From: Erwinia sp. HDF1-3R
GTDB lineage: Bacteria; Pseudomonadota; Gammaproteobacteria; Enterobacterales; Enterobacteriaceae
DNA: 64,000 nt
Assembly (NCBI RefSeq): GCF_039621855.1
Contig: NZ_CP155071.1
Coordinates: forward strand, 4,154,001-4,218,000
Direction of reading: 5' to 3'
Positions 19,960 through 28,855 of the stretch are shown in pieces. The notes beneath the pieces are model-generated. The model did not search any database. It was not told the origin of the DNA and saw nothing but the letters and a program-made list of their open reading frames with translations. Numbering within the stretch: position 1 is the stretch's first letter; every line of letters starts with the position of its first letter. The position numbers and the translations under genes are program-made.

Positions 19960-21192
19960 ATGAATGATAAAAAAACGATCAATAATGTTTTTACGCTCTC
20001 ATTTTCTGGAACAGCCTGTACGAGAGATGAAGGAGAAGTGTCCCGCTTAAAGAGTGACAAGAGAATTTACTCAGAAAGATCTGGTTATATTCCCGTTCGC
20101 GTATTTAGAGAGATCAACGGGGTATTAACCGAAAGTGATAATGCGGTCAGCGTTAGAGGTTCAGGAGAAAATGACTGGGCTATCCCTTGTGATAAAAGTG
20201 AGGATTTATTGGTGAGTGGTCCATTAAAAATCCCGGATTCACTAAGTAATTATGTAAAAAAATATGCATCTGGAAACCAATTCTCTGAAGCTGAACAAGC
20301 GGAAGGAAAAGACATTTCAGCACTTGCATTACATGGTGCAAATAAGGCTGTAGCCAGTGGCGCTAAGGTGGTCAATATGATCGGTCACAGTCGAGGTGCA
20401 GTTGCTGCACTTATGGCTGCATGGTTTATTTACAGTTATGGCAATAAGGATATTCAGGTGAACATTTTTGCAATAGAACCTGTCCCTGGCCCTGGTAATT
20501 GGTGGAGCACATTTACGACATTGTCTCCAAATGTTAAACATTATGCAGCGATATACGCCTGGGATGAATCAATTGAACTGTCATCTGATTATCTCTTCAC
20601 GCCAGTTGTACCCTATCCAAATGAAAAAATGATGGAAAAAAAATCCTGTAAAGCTTCAAATTCATTATGGCCATTTAGTAATGAATGGAAGAATTTAGGG
20701 GACAAGGTATTAACACCCGATCCTTTGGGTCGAAGTACTTCACCTCAGCCTGTCCATTATGATTTATATGTGTGCCGAGGAAGGCATAGTACGGTATCAG
20801 GAAACATCACAACAGATAGTGAATATGACCCTTCGAAAAATTCATCAAAAGTTGCTAATGTTGGTGATTTAATTTATTTGATGGCCAGAACTTATTTATC
20901 TCACTGGGGCACCATTTTCTCAGAACCCTGCGCTGTAACTAATACAGCTAAAGAGTTACGAAAGGCGATAGTAAAATATCATGACTTATTTGATGTAATG
21001 GGAGGAGGTATCTATCGAACGAGTAGAATATATTTCAGACCTTATGTTAGACGTATTGCATCTGGTAGTGGAATTTTATCCTGGAATAAATTGTATATGG
21101 AAGATGTGGTTGGTGATCCTCCATATGAGCAATATTACCCTGTAACCCAGGAGCGTTCTGGTTGTAGTTGGGTTAATTGGTATTTTCTATAA
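19960..21192 (+). CDS. Lipase-like alpha/beta-hydrolase, possible secreted effector
   Basis: The 410-residue protein carries the nucleophile elbow GHSRG at residues 142-146 (Ser144), embedded in NMIGHSRGAVAALMAAW. An EPVPGPGN segment follows at 173-180, and GRHSTVSG at 274-281 with His276 as a candidate catalytic His. The pattern resembles the Tle1-like phospholipase effectors (GFSRGA ... PGVHSDVGG). It has no signal peptide, so export would need a dedicated secretion system. The ribosome binding site is GGAG 11 nt before the ATG. It is 27 bp upstream of the phospholipase D gene and likely co-transcribed. The fold call is good; the effector role is inference. Confidence 0.7.
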   Translation: MNDKKTINNVFTLSFSGTACTRDEGEVSRLKSDKRIYSERSGYIPVRVFREINGVLTESDNAVSVRGSGENDWAIPCDKSEDLLVSGPLKIPDSLSNYVKKYASGNQFSEAEQAEGKDISALALHGANKAVASGAKVVNMIGHSRGAVAALMAAWFIYSYGNKDIQVNIFAIEPVPGPGNWWSTFTTLSPNVKHYAAIYAWDESIELSSDYLFTPVVPYPNEKMMEKKSCKASNSLWPFSNEWKNLGDKVLTPDPLGRSTSPQPVHYDLYVCRGRHSTVSGNITTDSEYDPSKNSSKVANVGDLIYLMARTYLSHWGTIFSEPCAVTNTAKELRKAIVKYHDLFDVMGGGIYRTSRIYFRPYVRRIASGSGILSWNKLYMEDVVGDPPYEQYYPVTQERSGCSWVNWYFL

Positions 21193-21219
21193 AATAGATA
21201 TTAAGTAAAGGGACTTAGC

Positions 21220-23031
21220 ATGAGCTTTATTGAAGACGTGAAGGTAAAATTGAATGCGCTTGGTCTGTTTAATAGCGAGACAACGCTTCCTAACTATATC
21301 AGATTGATAGATACCCCTCATATTTTTGGACTTCCATTTAATCAACAAATAATGGATCAATCGATTAAAAGAAAAGATGATTTTGAACGTTCAATGGAGG
21401 AAATCATTCAAAAAGCAGTTTATCGCTGTGATGTCACTTCGTTGCACAGCCCTGATCCTGAATGGGGTAAAGTAATTTTACGTTCAATGGATGTCTGTTT
21501 GTCACAAAAAATGGGAAGAACACACCCAGTACAATTCCGCTTTTTATTCGGAAACACACCTTACAACCTTCTATTTCCAGCCGATGACCTGATTGATTTC
21601 CAGGCGTCATTGCTTCGTTTAGTTCGGGATCGTTCTCAAGACTGGGAAATTGATCCAGAAATTTATATTGGTATTTTCTCCCGTATTGGTGCTGGAGTTA
21701 TCAGCGCATTAACGAGTAAATTAATTTCAGACGAAATATTAGATTCTGAAGACAATACCAAAATGACCTGGAACCATGTAAAAGTAATTGCTATTGATGG
21801 ATCTGAAACACTGGCAGGCGGTCACAATTTGAAAATGGATTTGCTTACTAGCTATCCTCCTGTACATGACATTTCAGCTGTCATTCATGGTCAAGCCGCA
21901 TTAGGTTCTCAACTATACCTTAATGAACTTTGGAGCTGTGGGAGGGATTTACTCTCTAAAAACTTCCTTGATACAAATAAATTATCCTGGAGAGATGTAA
22001 CCTCATCACAGATAGCCGATCCATTAGCACAAGGCACTAAAGGTTATCATACATTGCAACAACGATGGGATTACCTTATCAAATTACATCAAAACTTTAC
22101 TGTGCATGATAATCTGACAGGTGATGTTAGCTATCGCAAAGATGCAAATGTAGATGACTTTAAAGCGCCCTTATTTGAACTTCCTCAGCCTTACACTACT
22201 TATACAAATATTAATGAGTATAGATTAGCTGACAGGGTGCTTTGTTTAGGTAAATACTGGACTGGTCCTAATAATGATGATGATTTTAAAATTGGAGCAG
22301 AAGTTATGAAAGAAACCCTAATTAAAGGAGCTAAAAAAATCATTAGAATGTCTCAACAGGATCTAATCAGTGCATGGAAAAATAATTGGAAAGAGCACCA
22401 CGTTTGTATTTGGTTAATTGAAGCTCTGTTAGCTAATCCTGAGTTAGAAGTGCAGGTTATAGTATCACCACTTGATGCATCAGCTGGATCTTCAGGAGAC
22501 CAATACTCTTTTGGATCGGGTTCGCAAAGAACTATGGATTTGTTTCGTTATTATATGACTCATGATGTTGAAACAGATAAACTGATTCCGGATCCTGATG
22601 CAAAAATAGCAAGCGCGCTTACCCGAATAAAGATAGCACCATTATATTTCACAGATAAAGTTGATAAAAACCACCAATTAGAAGGTGTTAATTACAAATG
22701 GCCCGATGCACCTGAAAATTCGTATACGGCTACACTTAAACGCCCCCCCCTAACTGTGCAACCACCATCAAAAGGGAATATTGGTAGTTCCGCTATGGCC
22801 CTTATCCATGCTTCAGGTTTTTTCTATCCTAAAGTTACTCCAGCGCCAGGGAACCATGCAAAAATAACGATTATAGATGATGAACTTTATCTCATAGGTT
22901 CCGATAATATGTATCCCGGCTATCTTTCAGAAATTGATTTTATGATCGAGGGGAAACAAGCTGTTGATGAGTTGCTTAAGTCATACTGGCACCCAATCTG
23001 GAAATATTCCAGCCAACATGCAGCAAAATAA
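21220..23031 (+). CDS. Phospholipase D-like protein with two HKD motifs
   Basis: The 603-residue protein has two complete HxKxxxxD motifs: HVKVIAID at 186-193, followed by GGHNL, and HAKITIID at 546-553, followed by IGSDNMYPG. This is the layout of an intact monomeric PLD, like Yersinia murine toxin and the Tle5 class of antibacterial or host-directed phospholipases, which have similar lengths. There is no signal peptide. An AAAGGGA site precedes the ATG. It follows the lipase-like gene closely, so the two probably form one operon. The substrate and target cell are unknown. Confidence 0.78.
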   Translation: MSFIEDVKVKLNALGLFNSETTLPNYIRLIDTPHIFGLPFNQQIMDQSIKRKDDFERSMEEIIQKAVYRCDVTSLHSPDPEWGKVILRSMDVCLSQKMGRTHPVQFRFLFGNTPYNLLFPADDLIDFQASLLRLVRDRSQDWEIDPEIYIGIFSRIGAGVISALTSKLISDEILDSEDNTKMTWNHVKVIAIDGSETLAGGHNLKMDLLTSYPPVHDISAVIHGQAALGSQLYLNELWSCGRDLLSKNFLDTNKLSWRDVTSSQIADPLAQGTKGYHTLQQRWDYLIKLHQNFTVHDNLTGDVSYRKDANVDDFKAPLFELPQPYTTYTNINEYRLADRVLCLGKYWTGPNNDDDFKIGAEVMKETLIKGAKKIIRMSQQDLISAWKNNWKEHHVCIWLIEALLANPELEVQVIVSPLDASAGSSGDQYSFGSGSQRTMDLFRYYMTHDVETDKLIPDPDAKIASALTRIKIAPLYFTDKVDKNHQLEGVNYKWPDAPENSYTATLKRPPLTVQPPSKGNIGSSAMALIHASGFFYPKVTPAPGNHAKITIIDDELYLIGSDNMYPGYLSEIDFMIEGKQAVDELLKSYWHPIWKYSSQHAAK

Positions 23032-23133
23032 ACACTCCTGATAGATTAATTATCAATAACGCCTACTCCGATAAAAATTCTACTGACTATAGATTAAATG
23101 TTATTTTTATAGATTATTTTCAGGGGAGTTAAC

Positions 23134-23292
23134 ATGGCGTTCAGCGTTACTCTTCTTAAATTTAGCGGGGGCGTAGCCTCCCCCCTGCTAACATTATCCC
23201 ATGTTAGTGCAGGAAGTACGAATATGCTGTTGTTTAGTAATTTTATTTACATAAGAAAAACTAAAGATTTACATGTTGTCACTTTCTTCTAA
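23134..23292 (+). CDS. Short hypothetical ORF downstream of the PLD gene
   Basis: A 52-codon frame begins with ATG preceded by GGGGAG at good spacing. The product is hydrophobic with a basic C-terminal part (MAFSVTLLKF ... RKTKDLHVVTFF). It could be an immunity-type peptide for the phospholipases, but it also overlaps a GGGGGC/GCCTCCCCC hairpin that may be the operon terminator. No family is recognised. Confidence 0.3.
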   Translation: MAFSVTLLKFSGGVASPLLTLSHVSAGSTNMLLFSNFIYIRKTKDLHVVTFF

Positions 23293-23538
23293 AAACCTGC
23301 ATGGGGTCAAATTTAATGTAAAATAAAGACTTTAGAAATAATATTTAATAAAATATAACATTTCAGGTATGGCAATAAATTTATAACTCGATAAAAATGT
23401 TATCTGTTGATATATGACTTACAACCTAAGCCAAACTTAACCGGGAAAGGTATTTTCTCCTCAATATTTAACGTTGACGCGTGAAAATATTTTTGCCTCT
23501 TTACCATGTCATATGATACAAAATAACAGGGAGATGTT

Positions 23539-24051
23539 ATGCTTGAGATAAACTTAGAAAATAAAGCATTTATTTGTAAATATGGATTATCCACCAGCCT
23601 GACAAATAAAGAACTGGCATTATTGTTGATTTTTATTGACAACAAATCCACATGCTTGACACATGAATTAATCACTTCCGCCTTATGGGATAAAAAGTGT
23701 AATCTTGAGGATAATTTGTTCCAATTAATATTCAGCTTAAGGAAGAAGCTAAAAAAAATTGGTGTATTTGATTTAATATCAAATGTCAGGGGGGTGGGTT
23801 ATATCTTCGATAAAAATGATTTATTTTCAATAATAAAAAACTCACCACGCGATTTAACAATAATTTATAATAAAAACCTCTCTGATAGCGAAGACAATAC
23901 AAAAATTGGTTTTTTTTATTTGAATAAGCTTTTTGACATGTTATGCCGTTTGTTTCTAAAAAATAAAGCTGAGAACAACATTTATAAGAAATGTGAATCC
24001 CCTGATATTCAGCTAAAAATAATTGAACTTTGTGAAAAGCTTGGCTTTTAA
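23539..24051 (+). CDS. Winged-helix (OmpR/ToxR-type) transcription regulator
   Basis: Residues about 5-95 form a Trans_reg_C winged helix: LTNKELALLLIF, the recognition-helix segment NLFQLIFSLRKKLKK, and the wing SNVRGVGYIF. There is no receiver domain and no clear transmembrane helix; the C-terminal ~75 residues are unassigned. The total of 170 residues is short for a CadC/ToxR protein. It lies ~500 bp downstream of the PLD gene in the island and is the best candidate for its regulator. Composition is strongly AT-rich. Confidence 0.72.
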   Translation: MLEINLENKAFICKYGLSTSLTNKELALLLIFIDNKSTCLTHELITSALWDKKCNLEDNLFQLIFSLRKKLKKIGVFDLISNVRGVGYIFDKNDLFSIIKNSPRDLTIIYNKNLSDSEDNTKIGFFYLNKLFDMLCRLFLKNKAENNIYKKCESPDIQLKIIELCEKLGF

Positions 24052-24276
24052 TTTTTTATGCATTTTTCATAGCCAGAAGGCTGAGCCGCTGTTTTAAGCA
24101 TCATGTCCATTGATATCGGTTTCCCCAGGTGGCGATGGATATAGGGTAAGTCGTGTTAACCTGGTCGGACAACAGGGGTTTCGCATACAATTTCCAAAAA
24201 AGTATCACCCCCGCCTAAAAAACATTTATGCCGGATTTGGGTCGTGAACCAACGTATTCACGGCGCGTGAGGGCAA
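24052..24276. other. Right end of the island, no gene
   Basis: Nothing recognisable lies between the regulator and the right direct repeat. Confidence 0.4.
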
Positions 24277-24359
24277 AAGTGCTGCGCAGCTTCCCCGACG
24301 ATTAATTGTCGTTAAGCCCGCTAAAAAAGCCTCTGCCTCCCGGCAGGGGCTTTTTTATG
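24277..24359 (+). repeat. Direct repeat copy B (rpoD 3' end), candidate attachment site
   Basis: An ~83-bp copy of the rpoD 3' end and terminator lies just before the mug stop codon. Without the island, rpoD and mug would converge on one terminator, as in E. coli. This copy still serves as a terminator facing mug. Confidence 0.88.
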
Positions 24360-24370
24360 GCTGCATTTGC

Positions 24371-24898
24371 TCACAGGCCCCGTTCAGCCAGTGAACGCTC
24401 AAGCTCGCGGTAGGCGGCCGACAGCTCATCCTGTGAGGCGCGATTCAAGCCGCTGGGATTGGGCAGCACCCAGACCTCCGTCACGCCCATACGGTGCGGC
24501 TGTCGGCCCCACGCGACTTTACTGACGCCAGACGCCTGTTGCCAGGCCTGCTTGCCCAGCACGGCCAGCGCGTCGGGCTGGAAGTGAGCGATTTTCTCCT
24601 GCAGCGCCCGGCCCCCATCACGCAGCTCCAGGCGGGATAGCTCCGTGGCTTCCCGGGTGGGCCGTTCAACCAGCATGGTAATGCCACAGCGGCTGTCCAG
24701 CAGCTTATACTCCTCCTCCGGCTTAAGCTGCACCGGAGTAAACCCGGCCTGCCAAATCGTTTTCCAGAAGCGATTTCCGCCGTGGGCAAAATGGAAGCCT
24801 TTATGCGCCGACGACTTGCCGGGATTGATACCGCAGAAGACTACCCTCAAGCCGGGAGCCAGAATATCGGTGATGTCGTGCTCCGTGATGTCGCTCAT
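24371..24898 (-). CDS. mug: G/U mismatch-specific DNA glycosylase
   Basis: Mug removes uracil and ethenocytosine opposite guanine. The active-site motif [20 protein letters not shown] is present near residue 23, and the PNPSGLN motif near residue 147. The 175 residues fit the family. In E. coli mug converges on rpoD; here the rpoD-end island lies between them. The next gene upstream is 8 bp away on the same strand. Confidence 0.95.
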   Translation of the reverse strand: MSDITEHDITDILAPGLRVVFCGINPGKSSAHKGFHFAHGGNRFWKTIWQAGFTPVQLKPEEEYKLLDSRCGITMLVERPTREATELSRLELRDGGRALQEKIAHFQPDALAVLGKQAWQQASGVSKVAWGRQPHRMGVTEVWVLPNPSGLNRASQDELSAAYRELERSLAERGL

Positions 24899-24906
24899 TC
24901 TCTCTC

Positions 24907-25863
24907 TCAGTCAGGTAAACGAAAATAGCTGAGCACTTCACACCCCTTCCCTACTGACGGAGTGGCGATCACCTTCAGGCTGGCGATATCAATCACGCTC
25001 AGCGTACCGTCATCCTCGTTAGCAATCAGCAGCGTGCGGTTATCCGGGCTGAAGCAGCCATCCATCGGCTTATGTCCCACAGCGACCTGCCCCAGCGGAT
25101 TAAGTTTGCCATCAAACAGGCTGATTACCGGCTCCTGATCGCCAATTACCACCAGCAGCGAACCATCCTCGCTAAAGCGCACCAGCTGGCTGGCCTTCTG
25201 ATGGCCGGTAAGGGTCAGCGTCTGCAACAGACTGTGGGTTTGTGCGTCCAGTACGTGCAGCTGGGGGCGATCGCCATCCGTTGCCACGATATAAGGCAAC
25301 ACCGGCGAAGCGGCAATACCGTTGACGGAGCCGGGCATGGCGATATTTTCAATCACCTTCCCCTGTCCCTCTGCCAGCTTAACCACGGTGATGGTCCCAT
25401 CCTCTTCATTATCGGTAAACAGCTTCTGGCCGGAAGGGAGGATCGTTAAGCGATGAGCATTGTGCGACGGCACCGCGATCCTGTTGATGATGGTATCGCT
25501 CTCAGGATCGATGACCAGAATCGCGGCGCTGTTTTCACAGCACTGATAGACGTAGCCATCCTGTCCCAGGCGCGCCGTGTGCGGTGATTCCTGTGGACTG
25601 ACGTCGATAAAACCCGTCAGCTCGCGTTGAAGCAGATCGATTACCGCGATCTTATGGCCCGGATGGGGATTATCGCCGTGAATACCGTCACCGAAGATCG
25701 GGACATAGGCCTTATGCTGTTTCGGCAGGATCAACAGCTCGTGTGGACGGGGCGGGAAGGCGTTAAGCTCACGCTCGACGGCAAAGGTTTCAGGGTTGAG
25801 AAACAGGACATTGCTGCCCTGCTTATCAACGGCAATCAGACCATAACGGGTGTCAGACTTCAC
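24907..25863 (-). CDS. YncE/SMP-30-like beta-propeller protein
   Basis: The 318-residue protein is built of repeated ~40-residue blades with the pattern V(I)D..t....i.vp...h....SPDGr.L, for example [20 protein letters not shown] and [13 protein letters not shown]. This is typical of seven-bladed YVTN/lactonase-like propellers. There is no signal peptide, so it is predicted to be cytosolic, unlike periplasmic YncE. It lies 8 bp upstream of mug on the same strand. The substrate is unknown. Confidence 0.75.
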   Translation of the reverse strand: MKSDTRYGLIAVDKQGSNVLFLNPETFAVERELNAFPPRPHELLILPKQHKAYVPIFGDGIHGDNPHPGHKIAVIDLLQRELTGFIDVSPQESPHTARLGQDGYVYQCCENSAAILVIDPESDTIINRIAVPSHNAHRLTILPSGQKLFTDNEEDGTITVVKLAEGQGKVIENIAMPGSVNGIAASPVLPYIVATDGDRPQLHVLDAQTHSLLQTLTLTGHQKASQLVRFSEDGSLLVVIGDQEPVISLFDGKLNPLGQVAVGHKPMDGCFSPDNRTLLIANEDDGTLSVIDIASLKVIATPSVGKGCEVLSYFRLPD

Positions 25864-25937
25864 AAATGGCTCCTTAAATGTCGGTTTTGCATCATTAAAA
25901 GGTAGCGCATCAGCCAGGTCTGTCGCCCTTAAACAGG

Positions 25938-26399
25938 TTACAAAATTTGCTCAATACCCCACAGCGCCAGTGCGTGATCCTCATGCGCGGGCAGTCCGCT
26001 GACGGTAACAGCCCCGATAACGCCGCCGCCAACCAGGAGTAAAGGCACGCTGCCGCCGTGATCGGTGTAGCGCTGCTGATCGATAAACGTCATCTCATCC
26101 ATCCGCTTACCAGCGGCCTCATTAAGCAGACCGGTATAGAGTGAGGCGCGGCCATTGCGCAGGGTGGTATTGCGCTTGCGGGCGACCCATTCCATGTTTT
26201 CTATGCTCGACCCGGATAATGCAGCGCTGAACAGCACCTGGCCAAAGGCATACACCTCAATGGCAACCGGTAGATTTTCACTGGCGGCCCGGTTGCGGAT
26301 GGCCTGTCCCAGTGTCCAGGCACTACCAAAACCAAAATGATTCAGACGTACACGTTTTTCCTGCTCCTGCAGGATCTCCAGACTGGGGACGGCAGACAT
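25938..26399 (-). CDS. UPF0303 / heme-degrading-domain family protein
   Basis: The 153-residue protein matches the UPF0303 group of the GlcG/HbpS-like (Haem_degrading) fold: an N-terminal helix (LEILQEQEKRVRLNHF), a central DAWELG-equivalent AWTLGQAIRN, the WVARKRNTT segment, and a Gly-rich VGGGVIGAVTVSGLP near the C-terminus. The biochemical role is unproven. It is upstream of the beta-propeller gene on the same strand, 74 bp away, and may share its transcript. Confidence 0.78.
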   Translation of the reverse strand: MSAVPSLEILQEQEKRVRLNHFGFGSAWTLGQAIRNRAASENLPVAIEVYAFGQVLFSAALSGSSIENMEWVARKRNTTLRNGRASLYTGLLNEAAGKRMDEMTFIDQQRYTDHGGSVPLLLVGGGVIGAVTVSGLPAHEDHALALWGIEQIL

Positions 26400-26561
26400 A
26401 ATTTCTCCGGGTATGAAGAGATGATGGTGCGATCATAATGGATATTTATTTTTCATAAAACAGGAAAATGAAAATAGCGTTTTGTTTTGCGAATGCGATC
26501 GCTTTTGGGTTTTGCAAAGGCCACCCGAACCCAGGGGGTAAAACTGCTGGTAATGTATGTT

Positions 26562-27548
26562 TTACTCATAAGCCGGTAGAGGTGGCGGAAATGGAATGCC
26601 TCTGCCGTCCCATTGAATTAGTGCGTTTCTCACCTCAGCATCCTTAGCAACCTTAGCAGCCTCAGCGGCCTTTTGTTGTGCTTCAATATTGCGTTTTCGC
26701 TCTTCCTCCTCAAGATTCCTGGCCACTCTTGCCTCTTCTTTAGCTTCTGCAGCTTTACGTGAAACCTCGCCACGGGCATATGACGCTTTATGTTCAGCAA
26801 GTTCTTTTTTCCATTCAGAAAGTGGCAGATCGGTTGTGGTCATCAGTAGCGGGTCAGTCGTGTTTTTATCCGTAATGTTAGCTTCGTCGGCTCGCCTTAG
26901 CAGCAGTTTGTTGTTGAGTTCATCAATCAGTTGCTTCTGAACGAAATTATCTGCTGGCCCAGTTGGGTTACTTTCACCAGACACACGGGCAATCTTTGTA
27001 GTTGCTGCGTTGATTGAGGTGGCTAATTTCTGCGGCAACTTATCCACAGGAGGTGGAGGTGGCGGTGGAATGCCTTTTGCGTCCAGTTTCAGGGGAACTC
27101 GTGCTCTGCTCGCCGCAGCCGCAGCCGCAGCCTCGATTTCAGTCGCCTTTTGTTTCGCTTCAGCCTCCAGCGCAGCAGCTACTCTTGCCTCTTCTTTGGC
27201 CTCAGCGATTTTCCTTACAATCTCTAATTGATTATATTCTCTTCTTGATCCATATATCTCTTTTTGCACTTTCGTCATTTCCCGATCATTCTGACGATTA
27301 AACTCTGAACCACCGTTTTTCCTCATTCTTTCCAGGGTGGTAGTAAGCTCAGCGTTTAAGGCAGCTGTAACGTCATTAGCCTGTTTTTCGGGATTTTTTG
27401 GTGTTTTTGACAGGTTACAAACAGTATTTTTTACCTGCGTCGGATTCAACACTTCTTTACTGGTTTCCCTCCCTCTCTTTTCCCCGGAGTTTTCCAAACT
27501 CCCTGTTTGTATAACAGCATTTTTTTCCAGAGCATCTGAAATATTCAT
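26562..27548 (-). CDS. Proline-rich repeat protein, candidate secreted effector
   Basis: I do not recognise a named family. The 328-residue protein has a polar Ser/Thr/Asn-rich N-terminus with no Sec signal. Two copies of a module follow: a charged Ala-rich coiled coil (AEAKEEARVA at 115-124 and again at 267-276) and then a polyproline run (GIPPPPPPP at 159-167, GIPFPPPLP at 317-325). Coiled coil plus polyproline repeats are typical of effectors that bind host SH3, EVH1 or actin-linked proteins, but no secretion genes lie nearby. It is flanked by AT-rich non-coding DNA. Confidence 0.6.
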   Translation of the reverse strand: MNISDALEKNAVIQTGSLENSGEKRGRETSKEVLNPTQVKNTVCNLSKTPKNPEKQANDVTAALNAELTTTLERMRKNGGSEFNRQNDREMTKVQKEIYGSRREYNQLEIVRKIAEAKEEARVAAALEAEAKQKATEIEAAAAAAASRARVPLKLDAKGIPPPPPPPVDKLPQKLATSINAATTKIARVSGESNPTGPADNFVQKQLIDELNNKLLLRRADEANITDKNTTDPLLMTTTDLPLSEWKKELAEHKASYARGEVSRKAAEAKEEARVARNLEEEERKRNIEAQQKAAEAAKVAKDAEVRNALIQWDGRGIPFPPPLPAYE

Positions 27549-28377
27549 TATTACCTTTCTTAAGCATTAGATTTTTAGTGTTAAATATGATATATCACCC
27601 TCATTCGGATGATCGCCATAAAAATATATTGTTGATATTACCTGCTATCTTAATGAGGTTTTATTATAAATAGACCATATCTTTCAAAATGCAGCATCCC
27701 TGCATATTTTATATGGCCAGCCAGGAAAATATGTCATAGCTTATTTACAGCATTATCATTTCACCGTAACCATTTACAGCTTGATTTTCCAGCAAGAGCC
27801 TTCGGTCACCTTCAAAATTTATATTTTAAAATTTAAAACTATTTCAATAGGTGAAGTGTCTACATCAATCCCCTCCCTGATAAGATTAACTTTGTGTCAC
27901 AAACTGCTGGTGCCCCCCCCCCTGGAAATTGCTCCACGAAATATTTAATGACATCGTATCTCTTCAGAAAAAAATTATCATATGATTTTCGTTAAAAAAA
28001 ATTGGCCTGGCGTTTTTCATTTTCCCCGTAAGATCTTAAGGGTAAAATTGCTGTGACGTTAGTAATAAATACAAACGATTATCTATGTTTTGTGGATGCC
28101 ACATTTCGGTATAAATGTCCCTGTGTTTACCGGTATTCACATGAACGTATTTTCAGTAGCAGGATGTAGAGTGCTTTAAACAAGGTACTCACTGTGCGAT
28201 ACCCACGCTAAAGCCCGGAGTGCCACTCCTGCTGTCATGCCGGAGGCTGGCTTATGACTACGCACCTTTCAAAGAACAGTTTTGTTCCTGAATAACGTTC
28301 TAAATTAGCGCTTTTATTGCTATTGTTCATCAGAGAAAATAATCATTTCAACAGTCGCGTTTTTTTAAGGGGAATTT
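27549..28377. other. AT-rich non-coding region
   Basis: No gene is visible in 829 bp. The left part should hold the promoter of the proline-rich protein gene and the right part that of the tautomerase gene, which has AAGGGGA just before its start. A run of ten C residues lies near 27912. I see no RNA gene. Confidence 0.45.
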
Positions 28378-28767
28378 ATGCCTTTACTTCAATTTGATGT
28401 GATTCAGGGTCGCTCCGAATCTGAGATGAGAACGCTGCTGGATGCGGCCCACCGCGCCGTATTAACCGCCTTTCAGGTCCCGGCGCGCGATCGCTACCAG
28501 ATTGTTCACGAGAACAAAGCTTACCAGATGGTTTTTGAGGATACGGGCCTTGGCCTGACGCGCACCGACAACCTGGTGATGGTCAGAGTCTTTACCAGCC
28601 CACGCAGCGACGAACAGAAGCAGTTTTTTATGAAGGAGCTGTGTCGCGAATTGCAGGAGAGCTGCGGTATTGCCGGAAGCGACGTGATGATTAGCTTTAT
28701 CACCAATGCCAAAGGGGACTGGAGCTTCGGCAACGGCAACGCGCAGTACGTCACCGGCGAGCTATGA
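28378..28767 (+). CDS. Tautomerase family protein
   Basis: After removal of Met the 129-residue protein begins with Pro (MPLLQFDV), the catalytic base of the 4-oxalocrotonate tautomerase superfamily. The two-part beta-alpha-beta layout (residues 1-60 and 65-129) fits the longer MSAD/tautomerase_2-like group. The substrate is unknown. It stands alone, between a non-coding region and a convergent porin gene. Confidence 0.8.
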   Translation: MPLLQFDVIQGRSESEMRTLLDAAHRAVLTAFQVPARDRYQIVHENKAYQMVFEDTGLGLTRTDNLVMVRVFTSPRSDEQKQFFMKELCRELQESCGIAGSDVMISFITNAKGDWSFGNGNAQYVTGEL

Positions 28768-28820
28768 TCCCACCAGCAGCGAGGTAGCCTGAGGTTTTGG
28801 TTGTGATGGCTGGCATAAAT

Positions 28821-28844
28821 GTCCTCCGGCGCGGGCCGGAGGAC
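28821..28844. terminator. Hairpin between the tautomerase and porin genes
   Basis: The 9-bp stem GTCCTCCGG / CCGGAGGAC lies between two convergent genes. Only short T-runs flank it, so it is a plausible bidirectional terminator. Confidence 0.6.
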
Positions 28845-28855
28845 GTAAAAAGCGC

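Larger units (their letters stand above)
18959..24359. mobile_element. 5.3-kb genomic island inserted at the rpoD 3' end
   Basis: The segment is bounded by the direct repeats described at its two ends and interrupts the rpoD-mug adjacency. Its interior is clearly AT-richer than the flanks. It carries a lipase-like gene, a phospholipase D-like gene, a short ORF, a winged-helix regulator and a decayed IS3 relic. No integrase or recombinase gene is visible, so it is either a remnant of a larger element or mobilised in trans. Confidence 0.72.

Noticed and set aside
21748..23911. Heptapeptide DSEDNTK shared by the PLD protein and the winged-helix protein
   Set aside because: Surrounding residues and codons do not align, so it is most likely coincidence.
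18959..24359. tRNA gene as the attachment target of the island
   Set aside because: The duplicated sequence is the rpoD coding end and terminator; no tRNA cloverleaf is visible at either repeat.
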